From Mycolicibacter terrae (GTDB taxonomy: Bacteria > Actinomycetota > Actinomycetes > Mycobacteriales > Mycobacteriaceae): 64,000 bases of DNA. The DNA is taken from assembly GCF_010727125.1 (NCBI RefSeq), contig NZ_AP022564.1:248001-312000 (forward strand), given 5' to 3'. The first letter of the stretch is position 1; the number at the start of each line of letters is the position of its first letter. Under the pieces are notes generated by a model. That model was not told where the DNA came from. It saw only the letters and a program-made list of their open reading frames with translations, and did not search any database. This document shows positions 11,374 to 19,261 of this stretch, piece by piece. A program made the position numbers and the translations under genes.

Positions 11374-11793
11374 TTACTGTGTTTTATTCGGCGGTTCCAC
11401 CTTCGGCTCTCCTGCGTCGAGCCTCGCTGAACCGCGGTATTCACGCGGTTCGGGCGGCGCTTCCGGCGGTTGGGCCTGGGCGATCGCCACCACCCGGGCC
11501 AGCCGGGCGTAACGCAGTTCCAAGTCGCGGAACCGCATGTAGGTGCTCAGTGTCGTGAACGCGAACGCGATGATCAGGACATAGAGCATCAGGTCGGTGC
11601 CGCGGCGCACGCCGACCCAGTTCGCCACCACGGTGGTGTCGTCGGGGCGCAGCACCGCATAGATGCCGGCCACCACGAACACCAGGTAGCCGACCTTGAC
11701 CCAGGCCCGGGACTGGGCGGACCGCCGGGACAGCAGCAGGTAGATCAACAGCGCCATCACCGCCGCGATCAGCAGCACCTTGATCCAGTTCAT
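11374..11793 (-). CDS. DUF2304 membrane protein (Rv3632-like), partner of PpgS
   Basis: The product is 139 residues. It starts MNWIKVLLIAAVMALL and has three hydrophobic segments in the first ~85 residues, then a cytoplasmic tail beginning MRFRDLELRYARLARVVAI, as in DUF2304 proteins. In M. tuberculosis Rv3632 is a membrane partner of the polyprenyl-phosphate galactosaminyl synthase Rv3631. The start ATG overlaps the ppgS stop by four bases (ATGA), so the two are translationally coupled. The 3' end is unusual: its last ~16 codons (SARLDAGEPKVEPPNK) are made from a dispersed 46-bp repeat element, so the natural C-terminus appears to have been replaced or extended. Confidence 0.88.
   Translation of the reverse strand: MNWIKVLLIAAVMALLIYLLLSRRSAQSRAWVKVGYLVFVVAGIYAVLRPDDTTVVANWVGVRRGTDLMLYVLIIAFAFTTLSTYMRFRDLELRYARLARVVAIAQAQPPEAPPEPREYRGSARLDAGEPKVEPPNKTQ
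11390..11435 (-). repeat. Dispersed palindromic repeat, family A, copy 1
   Basis: A ~46-bp element begins GGCGGTTCC and ends CTCGCTGAACCGC, so its ends are inverted repeats. It contains the shared core CTCCTGCGTCGAGCCTCGCT. It lies inside the 3' end of the DUF2304 gene, at a convergent gene junction. Orientation is given relative to that gene. Confidence 0.8.
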
Positions 11794-12515
11794 CGCGACA
11801 TCCTCTTGCGCAGCAAGCCGTCGAACATGATGTTGACGCCGTTGAGCAGCGGCTGACCCTTCGACTTGGAGTAGTCGGTGTAGAGCACTTCGACCGGCTC
11901 TTCGCCTACCCGCCAACGGTTTTCATCGATCAGAGCGATGATCTCCCCGGCGTGGCTCATCCCGTTCATCGTGAGGTCCAACCGATCGGCGACCCGCCGG
12001 TTGAACACCCGCAGGCCATTGTGGGCATCGGAAAGTCCCAGCCGGCGGATCCGCGGGTTCAGCGCCACCGCGGCCCGCAGCACCAGTCGTTTGATCGGCG
12101 GTACCGCGGCGGCCGCCGCGGGTGCGGCGAATCGGGTGCCGATGACGATATCGAGGTCCGCGCTGTCGAGCCGCCCGATCATGCGCACCACGTCGGCCAC
12201 CTGGTGCTGGCCGTCGGCGTCGAAGGTGGCGAACAGCCGGGCGCCGGGCTGCCGGCGGGCGAACTCGACTCCGGTCTGGATGGCCGCGCCCTGACCGAGG
12301 TTGACCGGATGGCGCACGACGTAGGCGCCCGCGCGCCGTGCGATGGCGGCGGTGTCGTCGGTGCTGCCGTCATCCACGCAGACCACGGAGGCGAAGACCG
12401 ACCGGATGCCGGCGATCACGTCGCCGATGACGGCTGCCTCGCCGAAGGCCGGGACGATGATCCAGACGTCGGGGTAACGGGTCGTTGACCTGGTTTCGAT
12501 GCCTAAAAAATACAC
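11790..12515 (-). CDS. ppgS: GT2 polyprenyl-phosphate glycosyltransferase (PpgS-like)
   Basis: The product is 241 residues, the length I recall for M. tuberculosis Rv3631. It is a GT-A fold of the dolichyl-phosphate-mannose synthase type: WIIVPAFGEA at 19-28, VDDGSTDD at 47-54, and the metal-binding DAD at 99-101 in TFDADGQHQ. Rv3631 makes polyprenyl-phospho-N-acetylgalactosamine, the donor for the galactosamine substituent of arabinogalactan, on the cytoplasmic side of the membrane. The GTG at 12515 is the only start near the first strand; the open frame continues upstream as a shadow of the flippase gene. The order flippase-ppgS-DUF2304 matches Rv3630-Rv3632. Confidence 0.88.
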   Translation of the reverse strand: MYFLGIETRSTTRYPDVWIIVPAFGEAAVIGDVIAGIRSVFASVVCVDDGSTDDTAAIARRAGAYVVRHPVNLGQGAAIQTGVEFARRQPGARLFATFDADGQHQVADVVRMIGRLDSADLDIVIGTRFAAPAAAAAVPPIKRLVLRAAVALNPRIRRLGLSDAHNGLRVFNRRVADRLDLTMNGMSHAGEIIALIDENRWRVGEEPVEVLYTDYSKSKGQPLLNGVNIMFDGLLRKRMSR

Positions 12516-12565
12516 GCCCGACTCAGAAAGACGCCCTCGCAACGGCCTAGCCGGGCCGTCGGCCC

Positions 12566-13900
12566 TCAGGGCGCTGCGCGTAACGCGGCCAGATGCACGG
12601 TGATTCCCACCAGCGGTCCGCACAGCAGCGCGACCACGGTTCGGGTCGGCAGGTCGAACGGCAGCAGCAGCAACAGGGTGGACGCCACCGTCGCGCCCAC
12701 CCAGCCCAGCGCGTAGGCGCGATGCAGCGCCGCGGCCACCGTCGCCGCGCCGGTCAGGGTCAACAGCGCAATCGCGGTCGCCCCGGTGGTCAGGCCGGCC
12801 AACAGCAGCCCGCCGGTGTTGTAGTCCCGGCCGAACACCGTGCGCAGCAGCCACGGTCCGGCCAGACCGGCTGCGATGGCGCCGGCCGCGCCCAGTGCGG
12901 CCACGGATGCCGCCGGCGTGCTCAGCGCCAGCAATCGTCGTCCACGCTGGTCGACGAAGTGCGCGATCAGGTTGCCCTGCAGGGCGGTCAGCGGCACCAG
13001 CAGCGGTGCGCGGGTCACGGTGACCGCCAGGATCACCACGCCGCCCTCGGCGCCCAGTTCGCCGGAGGTGGCCTGCAGCAGCACCGGGAAACCCATCACG
13101 AGGATCGCGCTGGCCCCGGCCGCGGTGATCGAATGCGCTGCGCCCCGCAGGAAGTCCACGGTGCCCACCGGGGTGAGCAGCCGCGCCGCCGAGCGGGCGG
13201 CGGGAGAGGTGGCCAGCAGCAGCAGCCACGCCACCGCACCGGCGACGGTGGCCCACAAGAACCCGACCAGCCCCCAGCCGATCACGAACGTCGCGGTGGC
13301 CACCGCCACCCGGATTGCCGCATCGGTCACCATCAACGCCCCGTACTGGGTCCACCGATTGGTGCCGGCCAGCATGCCCAGCAGCGTGGCGTGCACGGCG
13401 AAGTTGGCCAGCCCGACGCTCAGCAGCCCCACCGACAGCCAGCGCGCCTCGACGAACACGTGGCCGCTCCACAGCGGTGCGCTGGCCGCGACCAGTCCGG
13501 CCGCCACCAGCCCGGTCAGCCCGGCCACCCGCAGTGGCCGGGTGTGTTGGGTCGCCGTGCGGCTCGGCCCGGCCTCGCGGGCGAACCGGACCTCCCGGGT
13601 GGTTTCCTGCAGCAGGCCGTTGGCGGCGCCGGCGACCAGGCCGAACGCCCCCCAGAACACGCTGAACACCGAGAAACCGGCCGGATCCAGATCGCGTGCC
13701 GCCAGGTACAGCACGGCGTAGCCGCACAGGGCGCTCAGCAGTGTCGCGGTGCCGACCCGGGCCACGCTGGCCCGGGTGACGGGTCCGGCGGGCAACCCAC
13801 CGGCGGACCGGCGGGGTCCGGTACCACCGATATCGGTCACCACGGCGAAAATACTAAGCGGGCTGCGGGGTACGGTCGGTCGTCCCCGCAGATCTTCCAT
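12566..13900 (-). CDS. Polysaccharide-flippase-like membrane protein (Rv3630-like)
   Basis: The product is 444 residues with about 12-14 predicted membrane helices in alternating pairs, the layout of MATE/Wzx (MOP superfamily) exporters. It is the first gene of the flippase-ppgS-DUF2304 group and a candidate to move a lipid-linked sugar across the membrane for arabinogalactan decoration; that role is inference. The start is uncertain. The ATG at 13900 has no ribosome site, and GTG codons at 13843 and 13840 (VVTDIGG) are alternatives that would leave more room for the divergent terC promoter. Fifty bases separate its stop from the ppgS start. Confidence 0.82.
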   Translation of the reverse strand: MEDLRGRPTVPRSPLSIFAVVTDIGGTGPRRSAGGLPAGPVTRASVARVGTATLLSALCGYAVLYLAARDLDPAGFSVFSVFWGAFGLVAGAANGLLQETTREVRFAREAGPSRTATQHTRPLRVAGLTGLVAAGLVAASAPLWSGHVFVEARWLSVGLLSVGLANFAVHATLLGMLAGTNRWTQYGALMVTDAAIRVAVATATFVIGWGLVGFLWATVAGAVAWLLLLATSPAARSAARLLTPVGTVDFLRGAAHSITAAGASAILVMGFPVLLQATSGELGAEGGVVILAVTVTRAPLLVPLTALQGNLIAHFVDQRGRRLLALSTPAASVAALGAAGAIAAGLAGPWLLRTVFGRDYNTGGLLLAGLTTGATAIALLTLTGAATVAAALHRAYALGWVGATVASTLLLLLPFDLPTRTVVALLCGPLVGITVHLAALRAAP

Positions 13901-13931
13901 TCGACAACACTGAACGACCGGAGGCCCACCG

Positions 13932-14936
13932 TTGGACCCGTCGCTGTTGGAATGGCTGGTGACGTTCGCGGGACTGGCCGCGGTACTGGGGTTCGACCTG
14001 TTCCTGGTCGCCCGCCGGCTGCATGAGCCGACGATTCGCGAGGTTGCGACCCGGCTGACGTTCTACATCAGCCTGGCGGTGGCGTTCGGCGTCTGGGTGT
14101 GGTGGCATCACGGCTCGAAGTACGGCATGCAGTTCTTCGCCGGCTGGCTCACCGAGTACAGCCTGTCGGTGGACAACCTGTTCGTCTTCGTCATCATCAT
14201 GAACAGCTTCAACGTGCCCAAGAAGTACCGGCAGGAAGCGCTGTTCGTCGGCATCGTCCTGGCGTTGTCGTTCCGGTCGGTGTTCATCGCGCTGGGCGGG
14301 GTCGCCGTGCAACGGCTGTCGTGGACGTTCTACTTGTTCGGCGCGTTCATGGCCTTCACCGCGATCAAACTGCTCCGCCACGGCGACCACGGCGACCACG
14401 GCGGCGAGGGCGGTGGTGGGGGCAACAATGTCGTGGTGCGGTTCGCCCGGACGCACTTCAACGTCACCGATCGCTGGGCCGGCGTGCGGTTCTTCATCCG
14501 GGACAAGACCGGTGCCTGGGCCCTCACCCCGATGTTCTTGGTGGCCCTGGCGTTGGGCACCACCGACCTGGTGTTCGCGATGGACTCCATTCCGGCCATC
14601 TACGGGCTGACCCGCCAGCCGTATCTGGTGTTCACCGCCAACGTGTTCGCCCTGATGGGGCTGCGTCAGCTCTATTTCATCCTCGGCAAGATGCTGAACC
14701 GGTTCGTGTATCTGTCCCGGGGTCTGGCTTTGATTCTGGGGTTCATCGGAGTGCGGATGGTGTTGCACGCGCTGCGAACCAACGAGGTGTGGTTCATCAA
14801 CTCCGGGCGCAACCTCAATGTCCCGGAGATCCCGACCCCGGCGAGCCTGACCGTCGTCGTGGGAGTGCTGGTGCTGACGACGGCGGCCAGCCTGTATCGG
14901 ACCCGCGGGGCGCAGGCCGGCTCGTCAGCTGAGTGA
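13932..14936 (+). CDS. TerC/Alx family membrane protein
   Basis: This 334-residue integral membrane protein has about nine helices. The TerC signatures are YSLSVDNLFVF and DLVFAMDSIPAIYGLT, each with a membrane-embedded Asp pair. The cytoplasmic loop between them is His/Gly-rich (HGDHGDHGGEGGGGG) and could bind metal. Family members export Mn2+ or help metal loading of exported proteins, and some confer tellurite resistance. The start is TTG at 13932, seven bases after CGGAGG. The last 12 bases overlap the convergent nitroreductase gene. A manganese-riboswitch pump gene lies 3 kb away, which fits a manganese role, but no riboswitch precedes terC itself. Confidence 0.9.
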   Translation: MDPSLLEWLVTFAGLAAVLGFDLFLVARRLHEPTIREVATRLTFYISLAVAFGVWVWWHHGSKYGMQFFAGWLTEYSLSVDNLFVFVIIMNSFNVPKKYRQEALFVGIVLALSFRSVFIALGGVAVQRLSWTFYLFGAFMAFTAIKLLRHGDHGDHGGEGGGGGNNVVVRFARTHFNVTDRWAGVRFFIRDKTGAWALTPMFLVALALGTTDLVFAMDSIPAIYGLTRQPYLVFTANVFALMGLRQLYFILGKMLNRFVYLSRGLALILGFIGVRMVLHALRTNEVWFINSGRNLNVPEIPTPASLTVVVGVLVLTTAASLYRTRGAQAGSSAE

Positions 14937-15362
14937 GAAGACCGGGATCGCCGGCGCCGCGCTGCGCAGTTCATCGTCGCTGGACTGTGGTGTCAGTCCG
15001 GCCATGTGCCCTTTGACCTGCCAGTACCACCGCTGCAGATACGGGCGCAGCAGCGCCGGCTTGGCGTCGTCGCCCAGTTCGGTGACCCGGGCCGGAGTCG
15101 GACGCCACCGCGGTCCGAGCTGCACCCGGCCGGCGGCCCGCACATTGCGGACCCACTCGGTATTGCCGCGCGGCGCGACGAGGTAGTCCACCCCGTCGAC
15201 GGTCAACACGTTGACCACGACGCCGCGGCGCTTGCCGGTCTTGCGGCCGCGGACGACGAGCGCGCGGGTGCCGGCGATGCTGATGCCCGCTTCGGCGAGG
15301 CGGCGGATCAGCGCATTGGCGAATCGGGCCGGTCCGTTCGGCCGGTCGTAGTGCGTGGCCAT
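14925..15362 (-). CDS. Deazaflavin (F420)-dependent nitroreductase family protein
   Basis: The product is 145 residues, the usual size for the split-beta-barrel Ddn-like family. Family signs are TRALVVRGRKTGKRRGVVVNVL, here shortened to its key RGRKTGKRRGV segment, and YLVAPRGNTEWVRNVRAAG, the PRG-x-WxxNxRA pattern. Relatives use F420H2 to reduce quinones, nitro compounds or other substrates; the substrate here is unknown. The gene is divergent from a TetR regulator, with two near-identical palindromes in the 103-base gap, so it is the probable target of that repressor. Its 3' end overlaps terC by 12 bases. Confidence 0.85.
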   Translation of the reverse strand: MATHYDRPNGPARFANALIRRLAEAGISIAGTRALVVRGRKTGKRRGVVVNVLTVDGVDYLVAPRGNTEWVRNVRAAGRVQLGPRWRPTPARVTELGDDAKPALLRPYLQRWYWQVKGHMAGLTPQSSDDELRSAAPAIPVFSLS

Positions 15363-15379
15363 GTTGCCCCTTTCGTTAT

Positions 15380-15394
15380 GAGAGCAGTGCTCTC
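15380..15394. promoter_or_regulatory. Palindromic TetR operator, site 1
   Basis: GAGAGCAGTGCTCTC is a perfect 15-bp palindrome 18 bases upstream of the nitroreductase start. Its centre is 51 bases from that of site 2. Confidence 0.75.
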
Positions 15395-15432
15395 GTCAGA
15401 GGAATCCTGACACGCTGGTCCGGAAAAAACAA

Positions 15433-15443
15433 GAGCAGTGCTC
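15433..15443. promoter_or_regulatory. Palindromic TetR operator, site 2
   Basis: GAGCAGTGCTC repeats the core of site 1 exactly. It lies 22 bases before the regulator's start codon, where binding would allow autoregulation. Confidence 0.72.
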
Positions 15444-15465
15444 GCGAATCTGGCAGACTCGCCGG

Positions 15466-16161
15466 GTGGGCAAACGACAGGAGTCGCGGGAACGCATCGA
15501 GGCGCAGATCATCGAGGTCGGCCGGCGCCACCTGCTGACGCACGGGCCGGCGGGGCTGTCGCTGCGTGCCGTCGCGCGCGAGGTGGGCATGGTGTCGTCG
15601 GCGGTCTATCGCTACGTGGCCAGTCGCGACGAGTTGCTCACGCTGCTGCTGGTCGACGCCTATTCGGACCTGGCCGACGCGGTGGACCGGGCCCGCGCAG
15701 CGGCGTCCCCGCCGTCGTCGTGGCGCGACGACATCGGGGCCATCGCCCACGCCGTGCGGGACTGGGCACTGGAGCATCCGGCCCGGTGGGCGTTGCTGTA
15801 CGGCAGCCCGGTCCCCGGTTATCACGCGCCCGCTGAACAGACCGTCGCTCCGGGCACCCGCGTCGTCCGGGTGTTCTTCGAAGCGGTCGCCGACGGCATC
15901 ACCGCCGGAGACATCGCCTCTACGAATAATCTTGCAGCGCAACCATTGTCGTCGGACTACGGCCGCGTTCGCGAGGAGTTCGGCTTCGACGGCGACGATG
16001 CCGTCGTCGCGAAGTGCTTCCTGCTGTGGGCCGCCGTGGTCGGCGCGATCAGCCTGGAAGTGTTCGGCGGGTACGGCGCCGACACCTTGACGCAACCGCG
16101 CGCGGTATTCGACGCCCAGCTCGGGCTGCTGCTGGAGCTGTTCGCGCAGCGGCCGGATTAA
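15466..16161 (+). CDS. TetR-family transcriptional regulator
   Basis: The product is 231 residues. The N-terminal helix-turn-helix reads LSLRAVAREVGMVSSAVYRYVASRDEL at about residues 25-51, the classic TetR pattern ending in a Tyr-x-Tyr-Val recognition helix. The remaining ~170 residues form the ligand and dimer domain (WHG-type). The start is the GTG at 15466, giving MGKRQESRERIEAQIIEVG. It is divergent from the nitroreductase gene with two palindromic operators between. The ligand cannot be read from sequence. Its stop codon lies within the first unit of a 57-bp tandem repeat that fills the convergent gap to ppa. Confidence 0.9.
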   Translation: MGKRQESRERIEAQIIEVGRRHLLTHGPAGLSLRAVAREVGMVSSAVYRYVASRDELLTLLLVDAYSDLADAVDRARAAASPPSSWRDDIGAIAHAVRDWALEHPARWALLYGSPVPGYHAPAEQTVAPGTRVVRVFFEAVADGITAGDIASTNNLAAQPLSSDYGRVREEFGFDGDDAVVAKCFLLWAAVVGAISLEVFGGYGADTLTQPRAVFDAQLGLLLELFAQRPD

Positions 16162-16266
16162 CGCGGCGGTTCCAGCTTCGGCTCTCCTGCGTCGAGCCTC
16201 GCTAAACCGCCGGATTAACGCGGCGGTTCCAGCTTCGGCTCTCCTGCGTCGAGCCTCGCTAAACCG
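16153..16266. repeat. Dispersed palindromic repeat, family A, copies 2 and 3 (57-bp tandem pair)
   Basis: Two identical 57-base units each contain GGCGGTTCCAGCTTCGG, the core CTCCTGCGTCGAGCCTCGCT and AAACCGCC. They fill the whole gap between the convergent TetR and ppa genes; the first unit includes the TetR stop codon. The inverted ends (GGCGGTT/AACCGCC) allow hairpins on either transcript. Confidence 0.9.
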
Positions 16267-16271
16267 CCGGA

Positions 16272-16760
16272 TCAGTGACCGGAGGTCTTGAACCGTTCGA
16301 TCGATCGGGAGACCTCAGCCTCGGCCTCGGCGCGGCCCACCCAGTCGGCGGCCTTGACGAACTTCCCCGGCTCGAGATCCTTGTAGTGCACGAAGAAGTG
16401 CTTGATCGCGTCCAGCTCGTGCGCCGGCACGTCGCCGATGTCGGAGATGTGATCCCAGCGGTGGTCACCGGCCGGCACGCACAGCACCTTGTCGTCGCCG
16501 CCGGCCTCGTCGGTCATCCGGAACATGCCGACCGGACGGGCCTCGACCAGCACGCCGGGAAACACCGACTGCGGCAGCAGCACCATCGCGTCCAGTGGAT
16601 CGCCGTCCTCGCCGAGGGTGTCCTCGATGAAGCCGTAGTCGGCGGGGTAGCCCATCGGCGTGTACAGGTAGCGGTCGAGCTTGACCCGGCCGGTGGCGTG
16701 GTCGATCTCGTACTTGTTGCGCTGGCCCTTGGGGATTTCGATGGTCACGTCGAATTGCAC
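16272..16760 (-). CDS. ppa: Inorganic pyrophosphatase
   Basis: The product is 162 residues, a family I soluble pyrophosphatase that hydrolyses PPi to phosphate with Mg2+. Conserved parts are [13 protein letters not shown] near the N-terminus, [31 protein letters not shown] with the metal-binding acidic cluster (EDGDPLDA), and the C-terminal [10 protein letters not shown]. The start is GTG at 16760 ([10 protein letters not shown]). There is no ribosome site; TAGACT lies six bases upstream, so the mRNA may be leaderless. It is divergent from the carboxypeptidase gene, as Rv3628 is from Rv3627c. Confidence 0.95.
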   Translation of the reverse strand: MQFDVTIEIPKGQRNKYEIDHATGRVKLDRYLYTPMGYPADYGFIEDTLGEDGDPLDAMVLLPQSVFPGVLVEARPVGMFRMTDEAGGDDKVLCVPAGDHRWDHISDIGDVPAHELDAIKHFFVHYKDLEPGKFVKAADWVGRAEAEAEVSRSIERFKTSGH

Positions 16761-16766
16761 CGGGTC

Positions 16767-16772
16767 AGTCTA
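16767..16772 (-). promoter_or_regulatory. Candidate -10 hexamer of ppa (leaderless)
   Basis: Read on the minus strand the sequence is TAGACT, then GACCCG, then the GTG start codon. Confidence 0.5.
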
Positions 16773-16838
16773 GAGCGGCCGGATTCAAGCTCGGACTCTG
16801 CCCGTCCGGCACAATTGGCCCCGACAGGCAGGAGAGAC

Positions 16839-18215
16839 ATGCACTCCACTCGGTGGCGACACAGCAGCACCCATCTGGGCGTCGCGGCCGCGGTACTGGC
16901 GCTGGCCGCCGCCGTGGTGGTGGTGGCAGCGGTCGTGCTCCCGGACGAGTCCGGGGCCGGTGCGCGTTCGGTGCCACCGGCGCCGATGGCGACCGCCCAA
17001 CCCGGGGTGGTGCCGGTCAGCGACGACGCCCCGGTCCCGACCGGCAGCGCGCTGGCGGCAGCCATGTCCGCCGCGCTGGCCGACCCCAACCTGGGCCGTC
17101 TCACCGGCCGGATCACCGATGCGCTGACCGGTCAGGCGCTGTGGACGCAACAGGAAGACCTGCTGATGCAGCCGGCGTCGACCAACAAGGTGCTCACCGC
17201 GGCGGCCGCACTGCTGGCGCTGGACCCGGGCGCCCGCGTCACCACCCGGGTGATCACCGGTGATGAGCCCGGCGTGGTGGTGCTGGTCGGCGACGGCGAC
17301 CCGACGCTGTCGACGGCCGCCGTTGGGCAGGACACCTGGTACCGCGACGCCGCCCGGATCAGCGATCTGGCCGATCAAATCCGCCGCAGTGGCGTGACGC
17401 CCACCGAGGTCCGAGTCGACACCTCGGCGTTCAGCGGCCCGAGCATGGCCCCGGGCTGGGATCCCGAGGACATCGAAGGCGGCGACATCGCCCCGATCGA
17501 GTCGGTGATGGTCGACGGCGGCCGCATTCAGCCCACCACCGTAGAGTCCCGGCGGTCGCTGACCCCGGCTCTGGACGCCGGCCAGGCGTTGGCCGCTGCG
17601 CTGGGCGTCGACACCGACAGGGTCAGCATCGCGACCGGTTCGGTGACCGGGCGGGAACTGGGCTCGGTCTCCTCGGCGCCGCTGGTGGCGCGGCTGGGCG
17701 AGATGATGAACGCCTCGGACAACGTGATGGCCGAATGCATCGGCCGGGAGGTAGCGGCGGCGATGGGCCGGCCGCGGTCCTTCGCCGGTGCGGTGGACGC
17801 GGTGACCAACCGGCTGGCCACGGCCCACATCGCCGTCAGCGGGGCCACGTTGATGGATTCCAGCGGGCTGTCCGTCGACGACCGGTTGTCGGCACGGACG
17901 CTGGACTCGGTGGTGCAGGCGGCGGCCGGGCCGGACCAGCCGGAGCTGCGCCCGCTGCTGGACATGTTGCCGGTCGCCGGCGGCAGCGGCACCCTGTCCG
18001 ATCGCTTCCTCAACCCCAAGACCGGCCGCGGCGCGGCCGGCTGGCTGCGCGCCAAGACCGGCTCGCTGACCCGCACCAACGCGCTGGCCGGGATCGTCAC
18101 CGACCGGGACCGCCGGGTGCTGACGTTCGCATTCATCTCCAACGACGCCGGGCCGACCGGTCGCATGTCGATCGATGCGCTGGCCGCGGTGTTGCGGACC
18201 TGCGGATGCACATGA
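16839..18215 (+). CDS. D-alanyl-D-alanine carboxypeptidase/endopeptidase, PBP4 (DacB, S13) family (Rv3627c-like)
   Basis: The product is 458 residues. An N-terminal hydrophobic segment at ~15-35 is a signal or membrane anchor, followed by a Pro-rich linker. The three penicillin-binding motifs are SxxK at Ser114-Lys117 (STNK), SxN at 293-295 (SDN), and KTG at 406-408. It would trim peptidoglycan stem peptides outside the membrane. AGGAGAG precedes the ATG by a few bases. Its stop overlaps the ATG of the next gene (ATGA), starting a run of coupled genes: peptidase-like, tilS, hpt. It matches the Rv3627c-Rv3624c order. Confidence 0.92.
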   Translation: MHSTRWRHSSTHLGVAAAVLALAAAVVVVAAVVLPDESGAGARSVPPAPMATAQPGVVPVSDDAPVPTGSALAAAMSAALADPNLGRLTGRITDALTGQALWTQQEDLLMQPASTNKVLTAAAALLALDPGARVTTRVITGDEPGVVVLVGDGDPTLSTAAVGQDTWYRDAARISDLADQIRRSGVTPTEVRVDTSAFSGPSMAPGWDPEDIEGGDIAPIESVMVDGGRIQPTTVESRRSLTPALDAGQALAAALGVDTDRVSIATGSVTGRELGSVSSAPLVARLGEMMNASDNVMAECIGREVAAAMGRPRSFAGAVDAVTNRLATAHIAVSGATLMDSSGLSVDDRLSARTLDSVVQAAAGPDQPELRPLLDMLPVAGGSGTLSDRFLNPKTGRGAAGWLRAKTGSLTRTNALAGIVTDRDRRVLTFAFISNDAGPTGRMSIDALAAVLRTCGCT

Positions 18216-19261
18216 CCGAGCTCGACGTCGGACGCGCGGTGGACTGGGGGTTCGCCGGGACGGTGGGTCGCCGGCTGGCGCGCCCCGCGCCGCCGATGAC
18301 CGACTACACCCGCGAGCAGGTGATCGACGACCTGCACCGCAGCGCCGCGAACGCCGAACCGCTGGTGCGGGAGGTGACCGGGCTGGGCGCCGACGGTCCG
18401 GTGCCCGACGCGCGCGTCATCGATCGGCCGCAGTGGATCGCCGCCGCCGCCGAGTCGATGCGGCTGATGACGGGCGGCACCGAGAAGCCGGCCGGGTTCG
18501 TCACCGGCCGGCTGGCCGGGGCGCAGACCGGCGCGCTGCTGGCGTTCGTCTCCTCGGGCATCCTCGGCCAGTACGACCCGTTCTGCACTGAAAGTGCGGG
18601 CCGGACGGGGCAGCTGCTGCTGGTCTACCCCAACGTGATCGCCGTCGAGCGGCAGTTGCGGGTGCCGCCGGCCGACTTCCGGCTGTGGGTGTGCCTGCAC
18701 GAGGTGACCCACCGGGTGCAGTTCTCGGTGAATCCGTGGCTGCCCGGCTACATGTCGGACGCGTTGGCGGTGCTGACCGGTGGAAGCAGCCCGGACATCA
18801 CCCAGGTGGTGGGCCGGCTGGCCGACTATCTGCGCGGCCGTCCCGACGACGACGCCGACGCGGCGGGCCCGTCCGGGATCCTGGGCCTGGTGCGCGCCGT
18901 GCAGTCCGAGGAGCAGCGCACCGCCCTGGACCAGCTGCTGACCCTGGGCACACTGCTCGAGGGCCACGCCGACCACGTGATGGACGCGGTCGGGCCGGCG
19001 GCGGTGCCGTCGGTGGCGACGATCCGGAGCCGCTTCGAGGAACGTCGCCAGCGCAGCCAGCCGCCGCTGCAACGGTTGTTGCGGGCCCTGATGGGCCTCG
19101 ACGCCAAGCTCAGCCAGTACACCCGCGGCAAGGCTTTCGTCGACGCCGTGGTCGGCCGGGTCGGCATGGACCGGTTCAACGCGGTCTGGTCGGGTCCGCA
19201 GGCCCTGCCGCTGCCCGCCGAGATCGAAGAGCCGCAGCGGTGGATCGACCGCGTGCTGTAG
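18212..19261 (+). CDS. Zinc-dependent metalloprotease-like, 'F420 biosynthesis associated' (DUF2342) protein
   Basis: The product is 349 residues. HEVTH at 163-167 is an HExxH zinc site followed by RVQF. The DUF2342 family also carries an Ala/Gly-rich N-terminal helix domain, as here (AVDWGFAGTVGRRLARPAPP). The family was linked to coenzyme F420 by gene context; no substrate is established as far as I know. The ATG at 18212 overlaps the upstream stop; an ATG two codons earlier (18206) is also possible. The 3' end overlaps tilS by 22 bases. It corresponds to Rv3626c. Confidence 0.88.
   Translation: MTELDVGRAVDWGFAGTVGRRLARPAPPMTDYTREQVIDDLHRSAANAEPLVREVTGLGADGPVPDARVIDRPQWIAAAAESMRLMTGGTEKPAGFVTGRLAGAQTGALLAFVSSGILGQYDPFCTESAGRTGQLLLVYPNVIAVERQLRVPPADFRLWVCLHEVTHRVQFSVNPWLPGYMSDALAVLTGGSSPDITQVVGRLADYLRGRPDDDADAAGPSGILGLVRAVQSEEQRTALDQLLTLGTLLEGHADHVMDAVGPAAVPSVATIRSRFEERRQRSQPPLQRLLRALMGLDAKLSQYTRGKAFVDAVVGRVGMDRFNAVWSGPQALPLPAEIEEPQRWIDRVL

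Noticed and set aside
11790..13727. A 645-codon minus-strand frame joining ppgS to a long N-terminal extension
   Set aside because: Codons before the GTG at 12515 are an Arg/Gly-rich shadow of the flippase gene. From 12515 the protein has the length I recall for Rv3631.
18206..18212. A frameshift or fusion between the carboxypeptidase and metalloprotease-like genes
   Set aside because: The ATGA overlap is a normal coupled junction, and both proteins have full family length.
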